Part shown: positions 35,996 to 44,682 of the stretch, piece after piece
How positions within the stretch are numbered: the stretch's first letter is position 1
Layout: every line of letters begins with the position of its first letter
Assembly (NCBI GenBank): GCA_910580235.1
Contig: CAJTVU010000010.1
Coordinates: 1-59,779, forward strand
Length of the DNA: 59,779 bases
Reading direction: 5' to 3'
From: an uncultured Dorea sp.
GTDB lineage: Bacteria; Bacillota; Clostridia; Lachnospirales; Lachnospiraceae
Notes under the pieces: generated by a model
What the model was told of the DNA's origin: nothing
Seen by the model: only the letters and a program-made list of their open reading frames with translations
Databases searched by the model: none
Translations under genes and position numbers: made by a program

Positions 35996-37243
35996 ATGAG
36001 TCATATTAAAGATGCATCTCTTGCTCCATCTGGGAGAAAGAAGATTGAATGGGTGCGTAGGTTCATGCCTGCTCTGACAGAGATAGAGAACAGGTTCGAG
36101 AAGGAACAGCCTTTTAAAGGGCTTCGTATAGCGGTCTCCGTGCATCTGGAGGCGAAGACTGCAAACCTGGGGCTTGTGCTTGCCAAAGGAGGCGCAGAAG
36201 TGTACCTGACGGGGTGTAATCCGCTGTCTACCCAGGATGATGTCGCTGCGGCGGTGGCCGAGATGGGGATCGAGACATTCGGGATCCACGGAGTCAGCGC
36301 GAAAGAGTATGAAGACCTTCTTGTGGAGACGCTTGCATGTCATCCCCATCTGATCGTAGACGACGGGGGGGATCTTATCAACCTGCTCAATGGAAGATGT
36401 AAAGAATATGCGGACTGTCTGATCGGAGGGTGTGAAGAGACGACGACAGGCATCCACAGGCTGAAAGCAAGAGAGCGGGACGGCGCTCTCCCATGCCCGA
36501 TGATGGCCGTAAACGACGCCAAAGCGAAGCACTATTATGATAATAAATACGGGACAGGGCAATCTGTATGGACGGCTATTATGGATACGACGAATCTCAT
36601 GGTGGCGGGGAAGACGGTAGTCGTGGCAGGATACGGCTGGTGCGGCCAGGGGACGGCTATGCGCGCCAAAGGCATGGGCGCGGACGTGGTCGTGACGGAG
36701 ATCGATCCGTTTAAGGCGCTGGCCGCCACTATGGAGGGGTTCCGTGTCATGACTATGGACGAGGCGGCAAAAGTGGGAGATATCTTCGTGACCGTCACAG
36801 GCTGTAAGGACGTAATCGTGCCACGGCATTTCGAGGTGATGAAAGATAATGCGATCCTTTGCAATGCAGGACATTTTGACTGTGAGATAGACATTGCTTC
36901 TCTGAGGAAGGTCGCCATAAGCAGCAAGGAATGCCGTAATAACATCGTGGGATATGAGATGAGCGACGGTCGGGTGCTGAACGTCCTGGGCGACGGGAGG
37001 CTTGTCAACCTGGCCTGCGGTATGGGGCATCCGGCCGAGATCATGGATATGTCTTTCGCAGTGCAGGCTCTGAGCCTTAATTGGCTTGCAGAGCATAAGG
37101 ATGAGCTCACGACGAAAGTATATAAAGTGCCGGACTCCATTGATGATGAGATCGGACATTATAAATTAGGGGCTATGGGGCTTTCCATTGATAAGCTTAC
37201 TCCAGAACAGGAGGAGTACCTCTCCGGATGGAGCGTAGATTAA
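35996..37243 (+). CDS. ahcY: Adenosylhomocysteinase-family hydrolase (possibly S-inosylhomocysteine hydrolase)
   Basis: A 415-aa NAD-dependent SAHH-family enzyme with the NAD motif VVAGYGWCGQGTAMRAKGMG, the catalytic block VNDAKAKHYYDN and the C-terminal LACGMGHPAEIMD. It has the short archaeal/thermophile length, without the insert of longer bacterial enzymes. Its operon partner is a SAH-deaminase-type amidohydrolase. That is the pairing known from methanogens, where SAH is first deaminated and S-inosylhomocysteine is then hydrolysed. AAAAGGAGG precedes ATG, and a strong terminator follows. Confidence 0.92.
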   Translation: MSHIKDASLAPSGRKKIEWVRRFMPALTEIENRFEKEQPFKGLRIAVSVHLEAKTANLGLVLAKGGAEVYLTGCNPLSTQDDVAAAVAEMGIETFGIHGVSAKEYEDLLVETLACHPHLIVDDGGDLINLLNGRCKEYADCLIGGCEETTTGIHRLKARERDGALPCPMMAVNDAKAKHYYDNKYGTGQSVWTAIMDTTNLMVAGKTVVVAGYGWCGQGTAMRAKGMGADVVVTEIDPFKALAATMEGFRVMTMDEAAKVGDIFVTVTGCKDVIVPRHFEVMKDNAILCNAGHFDCEIDIASLRKVAISSKECRNNIVGYEMSDGRVLNVLGDGRLVNLACGMGHPAEIMDMSFAVQALSLNWLAEHKDELTTKVYKVPDSIDDEIGHYKLGAMGLSIDKLTPEQEEYLSGWSVD

Positions 37244-37258
37244 TTTCAGAAAGCCTGA

Positions 37259-37310
37259 GGCGCCCTCCCTGCGGGACTTAAGATCCGCAGGGAGGGCGCC
37301 GTCTCTTTTT
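37259..37310 (+). terminator. Intrinsic terminator after the SAHH-family gene
   Basis: Perfect 16-bp stem GGCGCCCTCCCTGCGG / CCGCAGGGAGGGCGCC (37259-37274 with 37285-37300), 10-base loop, then GTCTCTTTTT. Confidence 0.93.
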
Positions 37311-37334
37311 CACTGTTCTTTCCAAGAATCAGGA

Positions 37335-38642
37335 TTATACGAGATAATTCATCATCATGCCGAGAGCAGCATAATTATTCATGTTGTAAGCTCCGCTTCT
37401 CGAATACATACTGAACGCCTGATACGGGTTGCTTGTCATAGCGTCCACCTGTGCATTGTCGATATCCTTGTTGATCAGTGAGCTGGAGCTTACGTTCAAG
37501 CCGGCCTGTGCCTTGCTGAACGCCCGGTTCGCGATTCCGGAAGGGCCAGAAATAAGTTCTTTCGCAAGGAAAGGATCTTCTTTCATAGTCTTCTTTAAGA
37601 CGTCCTCGTCGAACTTCAGGGTAGCGTCTTTGTTCACAGTAATGCCCAGCTTTTCCAGAGACTTCTCAGAGCCAAGCCCGTTGACAAGGTTGCGAAGCTG
37701 CCTGTCTACGCCGGTGCCTCTGCCATAGTTGTCGTTCAACAGCTTGATAGATGAATTGTATGCATCTACCAGATCGCCGACAGCTTTAACAGTCTTTTCC
37801 GGGTCGATATTAACGCTCGCCCCTATCTTAGTCTCACCGGTGCTCTTAAGAGTCGCGCTGATCCTGTAAGAATCAAGAGCGATATCGTTGCTGTAGGATT
37901 CGTAATCGGTAGTCACGCCGTCTACGGTTACAGAATACTTGGAATCTGCAGCCTCGGTCTGGACTTTGTCGAGCCCTTCAGCAGCGCCCGTCTCGCCGGT
38001 TACGTTAAATCCGTTGTAAGCTCCGGTATATTTGCCAGTAAGCTCCAGAGAGACGTTGCCGTCCTTCTCCTTAACAGTCGCGCGCACGTTCGCGTTGCCG
38101 CTGTTGATCTGGTCTGCAGCTTCCTGCAGCATCTGCTTGTTCGTCTTAGCAGCGCCGTCCTTATTGGTGGCGCTTACGTTGACGCTCACAGACCTTGTAC
38201 CGTTCCCTACTGTGAAATTCATGGCCTTAGTAGCTTTGTCTGATGACTTTACGCCAGTGCTTGTGTTCGTCTGAGCCTGTGCCAGCTGGCTTACTTTCAG
38301 GGTCATCTCCTTCGAACTGCGGACAGGCATCCGCTCTGTAGCAGTCGCTACAGACTCGTTGGAGCTGCCGACCTTTAAGTTTCCGTTAGTTCCGGAAGTG
38401 CCGCCGGTACGGAGCGTGTTGGCTGTATTCATCAGTTCGGACATATTAGAGCTGTATTTCTTGATGAAATTCATGCTGGACTGAAGAGAGCCGCCCACTG
38501 CGGACACAGGGGACACAGGAGATTTGGCGAACCTTGGGTTCTTTGAAAGAGCCTGCGCCAGACGGATATTATTGACTGAGGACTGGTAGTTATAATATCC
38601 CATGCCGTAAGAGCCATAAGAGCTTAATCCGTTAATTGCCAT
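37335..38642 (-). CDS. FliD-like flagellar cap / surface filament protein (orphan)
   Basis: A 435-aa Ser/Thr/Asn-rich protein with a FliD C-terminal-like half (VGDLVDAYNSSIKLLNDNYG, LEKLGITVNKDATLKFDED, GIANRAFSKAQAGL). The N terminus (MAINGLSSYGSYGMGYYNYQ) lacks the usual SGLDT-type FliD start. There is no signal peptide, as for axial proteins exported through a flagellar-type pore. No flagellin, fliS or hook genes are adjacent. AGAAAGGAGG precedes ATG, and a sigma-D-like element lies about 50 bases upstream. A role as a filament cap or an exported structural protein is inferred. Confidence 0.8.
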   Translation of the reverse strand: MAINGLSSYGSYGMGYYNYQSSVNNIRLAQALSKNPRFAKSPVSPVSAVGGSLQSSMNFIKKYSSNMSELMNTANTLRTGGTSGTNGNLKVGSSNESVATATERMPVRSSKEMTLKVSQLAQAQTNTSTGVKSSDKATKAMNFTVGNGTRSVSVNVSATNKDGAAKTNKQMLQEAADQINSGNANVRATVKEKDGNVSLELTGKYTGAYNGFNVTGETGAAEGLDKVQTEAADSKYSVTVDGVTTDYESYSNDIALDSYRISATLKSTGETKIGASVNIDPEKTVKAVGDLVDAYNSSIKLLNDNYGRGTGVDRQLRNLVNGLGSEKSLEKLGITVNKDATLKFDEDVLKKTMKEDPFLAKELISGPSGIANRAFSKAQAGLNVSSSSLINKDIDNAQVDAMTSNPYQAFSMYSRSGAYNMNNYAALGMMMNYLV

Positions 38643-38688
38643 AGTGTTTCCTCCTTTCTTAAAATGATATTATAAATCCTCATATAGT

Positions 38689-38715
38689 ATTTCGGCACTT
38701 CAGACTGAAATGCTA
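38689..38715 (-). promoter_or_regulatory. Candidate sigma-D promoter of the FliD-like gene
   Basis: Minus strand: TAGCATTT, 11 bases, GCCGAAAT. It has a weaker -35 than the other copies but a good -10. Confidence 0.35.
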
Positions 38716-38737
38716 ACATATTTTTACATTACTCTTG

Positions 38738-39799
38738 TTATGCGGAACAGTCGATCGCAGCTATAGAAGAGATGCTTATCTGGATCTCCGGCGTCTCAGC
38801 GGCTGAGGCGGCAGGCGAGACGTCCGATACAGCTGCTACGCCCCCGAAAGCCCCGGCATATCCGCTTATTGCCTGTGCATATTGTTCGGCGATCTGTTCA
38901 TATCGACAGTCGTTCACAGCCGTGTCCGCATTAAAGAAGATGTCGTCGAAGGACGCGGTCTGGCAATGCTCCTGAGCCTTTCGTGCGGTGCGCTTCTTCC
39001 GCAGCTCTTCGGCAAGCTGCTGTTCCAGCTTGCGCCGCATCTTTTTTGCAGCGGCTTTTTTCTGCTTCTGGAGCGCCTCCTCTTTGTGGAGCCTTGCGAT
39101 CTTGATCTGGCCGCTTCGGATGACTCCTTTGATCTTGCGGATAGTCGCTGCCGCCTCAGTGGGATCGGAGACTTTCCTTCGCACTTCCCCGATCTCATTC
39201 TGCTTTGACGCGATCAGGCTTCTGACAGACGGGACGCTTTTGGCGGCGGCAAGCCTCATCATATTAGTGCTCTGGGAATACTTGTACGGTATAGTATAAG
39301 ACTTCTTCTTTTTATTCGTATGTTTCGTATTCTCATAAGTCTTTTTTGTGGCAAGAGGATCTTCTTTCTCTTTCTTCGGAATGTCTTCGGTCTTCACCCA
39401 CTTGGACACTTCGCCGTCAGCCCCAAGCACAAGGCCCATGCCGGTGAGTTTCCTGCCCGACAGGTTGGCGCTTACCCCAGACATGAACCGGTGGCTGTCG
39501 AGCATAGCAAGGACGTTCTCTACGCGGGCGCGCACAGTCTCATCATTGGCCATCTTCTCCAGAAGCTCGGGAGAGATGGCGACATTATTAAGCCCGGTCT
39601 TGCCTGCGGCATAGCTCTTCAGCTGCTCTGAGTCCTGGAAAGACACAAAATCGAAATTGATGTTTTTATAGGTATTTTTTAATTCGTCCATTAACTTTTT
39701 TGTATCTGGCTCGGACGCCTGCTCCGCCGATCTTACAGAGGATGTGGGCGGCGCGGCGGAAAATGTACGAAGATACGGCTTCTGGTCGGTGACGCGCAT
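38738..39799 (-). CDS. Coiled-coil protein of unknown function next to the FliD-like gene
   Basis: A 353-aa protein I do not recognise with certainty. The N-terminal part is globular (LKNTYKNINFDFVSFQDSEQ, MLDSHRFMSGVSANLSGRKL). The middle has a Lys-rich linker (KKTYENTKHTNKKKKSY). A long Lys/Arg/Gln/Glu coiled coil covers about residues 200-280 (KKAAAKKMRRKLEQQLAEEL). The C terminus is Ala/Ser-rich. There is no signal peptide or membrane segment. It lies 95 bases upstream of the FliD-like gene on the same strand and has a GCCGATAT element (39857-39864) upstream, suggesting co-regulation. Confidence 0.75.
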   Translation of the reverse strand: MRVTDQKPYLRTFSAAPPTSSVRSAEQASEPDTKKLMDELKNTYKNINFDFVSFQDSEQLKSYAAGKTGLNNVAISPELLEKMANDETVRARVENVLAMLDSHRFMSGVSANLSGRKLTGMGLVLGADGEVSKWVKTEDIPKKEKEDPLATKKTYENTKHTNKKKKSYTIPYKYSQSTNMMRLAAAKSVPSVRSLIASKQNEIGEVRRKVSDPTEAAATIRKIKGVIRSGQIKIARLHKEEALQKQKKAAAKKMRRKLEQQLAEELRKKRTARKAQEHCQTASFDDIFFNADTAVNDCRYEQIAEQYAQAISGYAGAFGGVAAVSDVSPAASAAETPEIQISISSIAAIDCSA

Positions 39800-39856
39800 A
39801 GAGATACCCCTTTCCGATGCTATGGCACTTTTACAACTGCTTCTTCTATATATTGT

Positions 39857-39864
39857 ATATCGGC
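39857..39864 (-). promoter_or_regulatory. Candidate sigma-D -10 element (no clear -35)
   Basis: Minus strand GCCGATAT followed by AC, as in the FliD-like promoter (GCCGAAATAC). It lies 58 bases upstream of the coiled-coil gene. Confidence 0.3.
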
Positions 39865-39901
39865 CGAAAGTTGGCGCTACAAAAGGGATGGAGGCAGATT
39901 G

Positions 39902-39941
39902 TGTGACAAAATCACAGAAAAGGGATAAAGATTGCTATAAA
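39902..39941 (+). promoter_or_regulatory. CRP/FNR-like inverted repeat and -10 element before the permease gene
   Basis: TGTGA-CAAAA-TCACA (39902-39916) is a perfect five-base inverted repeat centred about 30 bases upstream of TATAAA (39936-39941). No good -35 hexamer is present, as in activator-dependent promoters. Confidence 0.35.
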
Positions 39942-39981
39942 ATAGACATACATAGTATGAGCGGTCTTAATGGAGGTACAG

Positions 39982-41319
39982 ATGAAGAGGAAGCTGGGCG
40001 TGAAAGAGGTATTTGCGATACTGCTGGGGGCGATTATCGGGTGGGGCTCTTTTATGCTCCCAGGCACGAAATTCCTTCCGAATTCGGGAGTAGTGAACAC
40101 ATCCATCGGGCTGTTCATTGGAACGATGACGATTATTATTATCGAGAGAAGCTATCGGTATATGCTCCAGCAGAATATCGATGAGGGCGGAGAATTTTCT
40201 TATATCCTGCTTTTTATGGGGCGGAAGAATGCGTTTATTGTCGGCTGGTTCCTATTTTTGGCATATTTAAGCCTTGTACCGCTGAACGCTACGGCGTTCC
40301 CTCTGGTCATTGACAAGCTCTTTCCAGGGGCGCTGAGCTTTGGATATCTGTATACGGTGGCAGGGGACGCCGTCTATGTAGGAGAAGTCCTTGTGTCCAC
40401 GCTCATCGTGCTCTTCTTTATGGCGCTGAACTTAAAAGGCATCAAGCAGTCGGGAAAAGTCCAGTATATCATTGTCGCCGCATTGATCCTGTGCGTGCTG
40501 GCGGTCTTTGGGGCCATGCTTTTTAAAGCGGATAAGGCGCAGTTTTATGAGAATTATGTGGACGGCAACCGCTTTGAGATAAGCCAGATCTTGCAGGTCG
40601 TGGCGATCACGCCGTTTTTATTTATCGGGTTCGACGCGATCCCGCAGCTTGTGAAAGATATGGACATTGGCCATAAAAAGGCGTCTTTGATGGCGGTGGC
40701 GGCTCTCTTGATCGGAATGGGATGCTATATCCTGCTTAATTTTGCCACAGGCCTTGCCTACGGCCCTGAGGAGGCGGCGGGGCTTGACTGGGCGCTTGGG
40801 GAGGGCGTGCTTAAGAACCTTGGGACGGCCGGGTTCCTGCTCCTTGTGATCGCGCTGGGGAGCGCGGTGTCCGGGGGGATCAACGGGTTTATGATCTGCG
40901 CGACGAAGCTGATGAGCTCTATGGGGAGCCAGAATATCCTTCTGCCGGCGTTCGGCAGGAAGACGGAAGACGGCATTCTGAGGAATGCGATCATCATCGT
41001 CTCTGTGATAGGGATCGGAGCATGCTTCCTCGGGCGAGAGGTCGTTATATGGGTCGTAGATATGTGCTCTTTCGGAGCGGCCGTCGTCTACTTCTATGTC
41101 TGCCTGAATACGTGGCGGATCGGCAAGGAGCGGCTTGTCCGGGCAGAGGCTGCTGCCGGCATGCTCTTTGGCCTTCTGTTCATGATCCTTCTTATTGTCC
41201 CGTCAAGCCCTGCGGCGCTAAGCGGGCCTGCAAGGATATTCCTGATACTGTGGATTATTATAGGCGCAGTATTTTTTATACGCCTGGCGGTCGTGGACCG
41301 CGCCAGGGAAAGCTCATGA
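39982..41319 (+). CDS. APC-superfamily amino-acid permease
   Basis: A roughly 445-aa membrane protein with about 12 helices. The first helix carries the substrate-binding GAIIGWGSFMLPG loop of the APC amino acid/polyamine transporters. ATG 39982 is chosen over 39970 because GGAGGT lies directly upstream of it. The substrate cannot be read from the sequence; the downstream sulfur-related genes could hint at a thiol amino acid, but the 69-base gap leaves linkage uncertain. Confidence 0.88.
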   Translation: MKRKLGVKEVFAILLGAIIGWGSFMLPGTKFLPNSGVVNTSIGLFIGTMTIIIIERSYRYMLQQNIDEGGEFSYILLFMGRKNAFIVGWFLFLAYLSLVPLNATAFPLVIDKLFPGALSFGYLYTVAGDAVYVGEVLVSTLIVLFFMALNLKGIKQSGKVQYIIVAALILCVLAVFGAMLFKADKAQFYENYVDGNRFEISQILQVVAITPFLFIGFDAIPQLVKDMDIGHKKASLMAVAALLIGMGCYILLNFATGLAYGPEEAAGLDWALGEGVLKNLGTAGFLLLVIALGSAVSGGINGFMICATKLMSSMGSQNILLPAFGRKTEDGILRNAIIIVSVIGIGACFLGREVVIWVVDMCSFGAAVVYFYVCLNTWRIGKERLVRAEAAAGMLFGLLFMILLIVPSSPAALSGPARIFLILWIIIGAVFFIRLAVVDRARESS

Positions 41320-41388
41320 GAAGATAATATAAGGACCATTTTTATAAATGGGAATTATCTTAAATTTTATATATTAAGGAGGAAAGCT

Positions 41389-43077
41389 ATGAAATTCGTA
41401 ATCGTAGGAGGAGTTGCAGGCGGAGCCAGTGCGGCGGCGCGCTTAAGGCGTCTTGATGAGAGCGCCGAGATCATCATGTTTGAAAAGGGGCCTCACGTGT
41501 CTTTTTCCAATTGTTGCCTGCCATATCGGCTGAGTGAGAAGATCGACGCACATGACAAGCTGGTGCTTATGGATCCTGCACAATTCGCAAATCAGTACAA
41601 TATCCAGGCACGTACATCCAGCGAAGTAGTTAAGATCGACAGGGACAGGAAATGTGTCAAAGTCAGGAACGCAGAGACACAGGAAGAGTACGAGGAGAGC
41701 TATGATAAGCTGATCCTTTCTCCGGGAGCCAAGGCGTTCGTACCGCCGATCAAAGGGATTGAGACAGCAGACATCTTTACTGTGCGGAACGTAGTAGACA
41801 TTGCGGCTCTCTATGATTTTATTAAGGAGAAGGACGTCCAGAAAGTGACCGTCGTAGGCGGCGGGTTTATTGGAGTTGAAGTGGCGGAGAACCTGGTGGA
41901 AGCCGGGTATCAGGTGTCTCTTGTGGAAGCGCTGCCTCAGATTTTAAATGTGTATGATTATGATATGGTGCAGATCCTCCAGAAAGAGATGCTGGATAAA
42001 GGGGTCAACCTGATCGTTGGCGACAGCGCCGATGAGTTCACAGGATCCGATCTGATCTTAAAATCAGGGAAGAAGGTAGAAGGAGACGCGGTAGTTATGG
42101 CCGTCGGCGTAAGAGCGGACAGCTCTCTTGCCGCGGATGCCGGGCTGGATCTGAACCCAAGGGGCGCCATCAAAGTCGACCTGAATTACTGTACGAGCGA
42201 CCCGGATATCTACGCAGTGGGAGATGTGATCGAAGTGTTCAATCCGCTGACGCGCAAGGCGAGCGTGCTCCCATTGGCGGGCCCTGCCCAGAAGCAGGCG
42301 AGGGCGGCGGCAGACCATATTTATGGCCACGCAGTAAGGAATACCGGCTACATTGGCTCCAGCTGCATTAAAGTGTTTGATTATAATGCGGCAAGCACAG
42401 GGATGACCGCTGCCCGCTGCGAGCAGGAAGGGCTTCAGTATGACGTCGTGTATGTGATCCCGCAGGACAGAGTGGGGATCATGCCGGGCAGCTGTCCGCT
42501 GCACTTTAAGCTTATCTACGAAGTGCCTACCGGTAAGGTGCTTGGCGCGCAGGCCATCTCCAAGGGGGACGCGGCGAAACGGGTTGATATCGTCGCGACA
42601 TTGATTAAATTCGGCGGGACTGTAGATGACTTAAGAGATCTGGAGCTGTGCTATGCGCCTCCGTTCTCAACGGCGAAAGATGCCGGGAACCATGCGGCGC
42701 TTGTGGCCGGGAACTTGATGAAGAAAGCCTTCCGCCAGGTGCGCGTAGATGAAGTAAGAGGCCTTGTAGAGTCGGGCGCCTGCATCGTTGACGTGCGGGA
42801 AGAGCATGAATATGCGAACGGCCATATTAAAGGAGCGCTGAATATCCCGTTAAGCCAGATCAGGAAACGTATGGACGAGATCCCGAAAGACCGTCCGGTC
42901 TACCTGCACTGCAGGAGCGCACAGAGAAGCTATAATGCGCTTCTGGCTCTCCAGGGGAATGGATTTACAAATGTTTATAATATTTCCGGCAGCTTCCTCG
43001 GGATATGTTTCTACGAGTATTTCAATGATAAGACACAGAACAGAGAGCCTATCGTGACGGAATATAATTTTAATTAG
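41389..43077 (+). CDS. CoA-disulfide reductase / NADH oxidase-like flavoprotein with C-terminal rhodanese domain
   Basis: A 562-aa fusion. N-terminal FAD motif VGGVAGGASAAARLRRL and NAD motif VVGGGFIGVEVAENL, with the redox cysteine region SFSNCCLPY (Cys42, followed by a second Cys43 where glycine is usual). The C-terminal rhodanese domain (about 455-555) has VDVREEHEYANGHI and the persulfide-forming Cys of HCRSAQRS. Relatives reduce CoA disulfides, per- or polysulfides using NAD(P)H. AAGGAGGAAAG precedes ATG. It is probably co-transcribed with the YeeE/YedE transporter 24 bases downstream. Confidence 0.92.
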   Translation: MKFVIVGGVAGGASAAARLRRLDESAEIIMFEKGPHVSFSNCCLPYRLSEKIDAHDKLVLMDPAQFANQYNIQARTSSEVVKIDRDRKCVKVRNAETQEEYEESYDKLILSPGAKAFVPPIKGIETADIFTVRNVVDIAALYDFIKEKDVQKVTVVGGGFIGVEVAENLVEAGYQVSLVEALPQILNVYDYDMVQILQKEMLDKGVNLIVGDSADEFTGSDLILKSGKKVEGDAVVMAVGVRADSSLAADAGLDLNPRGAIKVDLNYCTSDPDIYAVGDVIEVFNPLTRKASVLPLAGPAQKQARAAADHIYGHAVRNTGYIGSSCIKVFDYNAASTGMTAARCEQEGLQYDVVYVIPQDRVGIMPGSCPLHFKLIYEVPTGKVLGAQAISKGDAAKRVDIVATLIKFGGTVDDLRDLELCYAPPFSTAKDAGNHAALVAGNLMKKAFRQVRVDEVRGLVESGACIVDVREEHEYANGHIKGALNIPLSQIRKRMDEIPKDRPVYLHCRSAQRSYNALLALQGNGFTNVYNISGSFLGICFYEYFNDKTQNREPIVTEYNFN

Positions 43078-43101
43078 TAGGACAAAGAAAGGGAATGGGA
43101 T

Positions 43102-44376
43102 ATGAGGTCAATAAACAAAAGAGAATTTACTGCTGGGGTGATCGTCCTTCTCGCAGCCCTGATCGGCGGCGGCGCTCTCCTTGGCGAGAGCGCTCTGATC
43201 TACAGGATGCTGGTAGGGATGGGGCTTGGATATACGCTGACGCGCGCTTTGTTCGGCTTTGCAGGGAGCGCCAACAGAGCCTATAACGGCGGTTCTACGA
43301 AGCTTCTCAGAGCGCTGATGCTGATGTTTTTCCTGACTTCTCTTATGACAGGGGTGATCCTGTTTGCCGGAGGAGCGGAGAACTATGGACTGTGGATCAA
43401 TCAGATCAATCTGGGGCTGGTGATCGGAGGCCTCCTGTTCGGTATTGGCATGGCGTTCTGTATGTGCTGTGCTTCCGGTGTCCTTACCGACATACCAATA
43501 AGCCCTGCAAGGGGGCTTATTACGATATTCTTCTTCGGCGTCGGCGTCTTTATCGGATTCCCTCTGCAGGCGACGCAGGGGTGGATTACGAATACTCTCG
43601 TACACAGCTCTTCTTACGAGAGCGGAGTCTTCCTGCCGGATCTCTTCAAGTCCGGTGGGATGAACGGATATGTTGGAGCGATCATCCTGACGGGAGCCCT
43701 CTGCCTGCTCGTCTCAGGCTTGGGGAAAGCGTATGAGAATTATCGCCGGAAGAACGGTACATATACAGGGATCGACAGTGAGACGGCGCAGGAGAAGGAA
43801 GAGATAGAGATCCTCCAGGACAGTGCGGAGATACCGCCTTTGTCAGAGACAAGCGTGTACCGCCTCTTTGCAAAGCCATGGACTCTGAAGACAGGCGCGT
43901 TTGTGATAGCTATCCTCTTTACGACTTTAATGGTCGTGACAAAAGGCGGCTGGGGAGCTTCCACTCCTTACGGCCACTGGTTCGGAAGGCTGCTGCTTTT
44001 ATTCGGAGCGTCTCCTGAGAGCATCACTGCCTTCACACATCAGGGCCCAGATCCTTTTACAGTCCCATTTTTCTCAAACCCGATGAACGTACAGAACACG
44101 AGCATTATTCTCGGCGCTCTGATCGCATCGCTTATGATGGGCGTCTTTGTAAAACAATTCAAAGAAGGGTGGAAGATTACGCCGAAGGAGATAGCGCTCT
44201 ATGTTGCCGGCGGGCTTTTCATGGGGCTTGGGACACGTCTTTCCGGCGGATGTAACGTAGGAGCTTTATACACTCCGATCGCACAGTTCTCGCTGTCAGG
44301 ATGGATCTACCTGATCTTCCTCTTTAGCGGCGGGATGCTGGGCAATGCGATAAAGAAACGGTTTCTGGCAAAATAA
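43102..44376 (+). CDS. YeeE/YedE-family sulfur compound transporter
   Basis: A 424-aa membrane protein with two YeeE/YedE repeats. The first has GMAFCMCCASGVLTD, the second GTRLSGGCNVGALYTP; both contain the conserved cysteine used to pass thiosulfate or related sulfur species. It follows the rhodanese fusion closely, so an uptake-and-reduction unit for thiosulfate or sulfane sulfur is likely. Some YedE proteins are annotated as selenium transporters, but no selenium genes are near. Confidence 0.9.
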   Translation: MRSINKREFTAGVIVLLAALIGGGALLGESALIYRMLVGMGLGYTLTRALFGFAGSANRAYNGGSTKLLRALMLMFFLTSLMTGVILFAGGAENYGLWINQINLGLVIGGLLFGIGMAFCMCCASGVLTDIPISPARGLITIFFFGVGVFIGFPLQATQGWITNTLVHSSSYESGVFLPDLFKSGGMNGYVGAIILTGALCLLVSGLGKAYENYRRKNGTYTGIDSETAQEKEEIEILQDSAEIPPLSETSVYRLFAKPWTLKTGAFVIAILFTTLMVVTKGGWGASTPYGHWFGRLLLLFGASPESITAFTHQGPDPFTVPFFSNPMNVQNTSIILGALIASLMMGVFVKQFKEGWKITPKEIALYVAGGLFMGLGTRLSGGCNVGALYTPIAQFSLSGWIYLIFLFSGGMLGNAIKKRFLAK

Positions 44377-44445
44377 GCCTTTTTGCAGGCATATTTATCG
44401 GGCTGGTGGACATACTATCTATAAAAGGAAACTTTTGAGAGGAGT

Positions 44446-44601
44446 ATGGCCATGAACGAGATAAAGATGGATCTGTTCCCGGAAAAACTGCGGGGAAGCA
44501 AGAAGCGGGACAAAAAAGACATTGCAAAAAACGTCGTAATCCCGACAGAGCCGCTGCCGGAGTCCTCGCGCCCGAGAAAAGACGGGCCCGGCGGGGAATA
44601 A
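44446..44601 (+). CDS. Small basic 51-aa protein
   Basis: Frame from ATG 44446 (GAGAGGAG upstream) to TAA 44599-44601. It begins MAMNEIKMDLFPEKLRGSKK, is lysine/arginine-rich and ends in a Pro/Gly tail, without a membrane segment. A near-perfect terminator follows. I do not recognise a family. It lies 69 bases after the YeeE/YedE gene in the same direction and may belong to that transcript. Confidence 0.6.
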   Translation: MAMNEIKMDLFPEKLRGSKKRDKKDIAKNVVIPTEPLPESSRPRKDGPGGE

Positions 44602-44628
44602 AAGAACAAAAGGGGACAGGGGATATGC

Positions 44629-44673
44629 AAAAAGGGGACGTACGCTTTTACGAAAAGTGTACGTCCCCTTTTT
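44629..44673. terminator. Bidirectional terminator with 21-bp stem
   Basis: Arms AAAAAGGGGACGTACGCTTTT and the near-complement at 44653-44673 have one G-T wobble and a three-base loop. The T run on either strand serves both the 51-aa gene (+) and the convergent YjfB-like gene (-). A partial extra AAAGGGGACAGG lies just upstream. The GGGGACGTAC core is reminiscent of REP-type elements, but only this copy is in the window. Confidence 0.85.
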
Positions 44674-44682
44674 AAAATTGCT

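Noticed and set aside
35945..37159. 404-codon minus-strand open frame
   Set aside because: Lies wholly antisense to the SAHH-family gene, which has clear motifs and a ribosome binding site. The reverse translation is His/Arg/Cys-rich with no family features.
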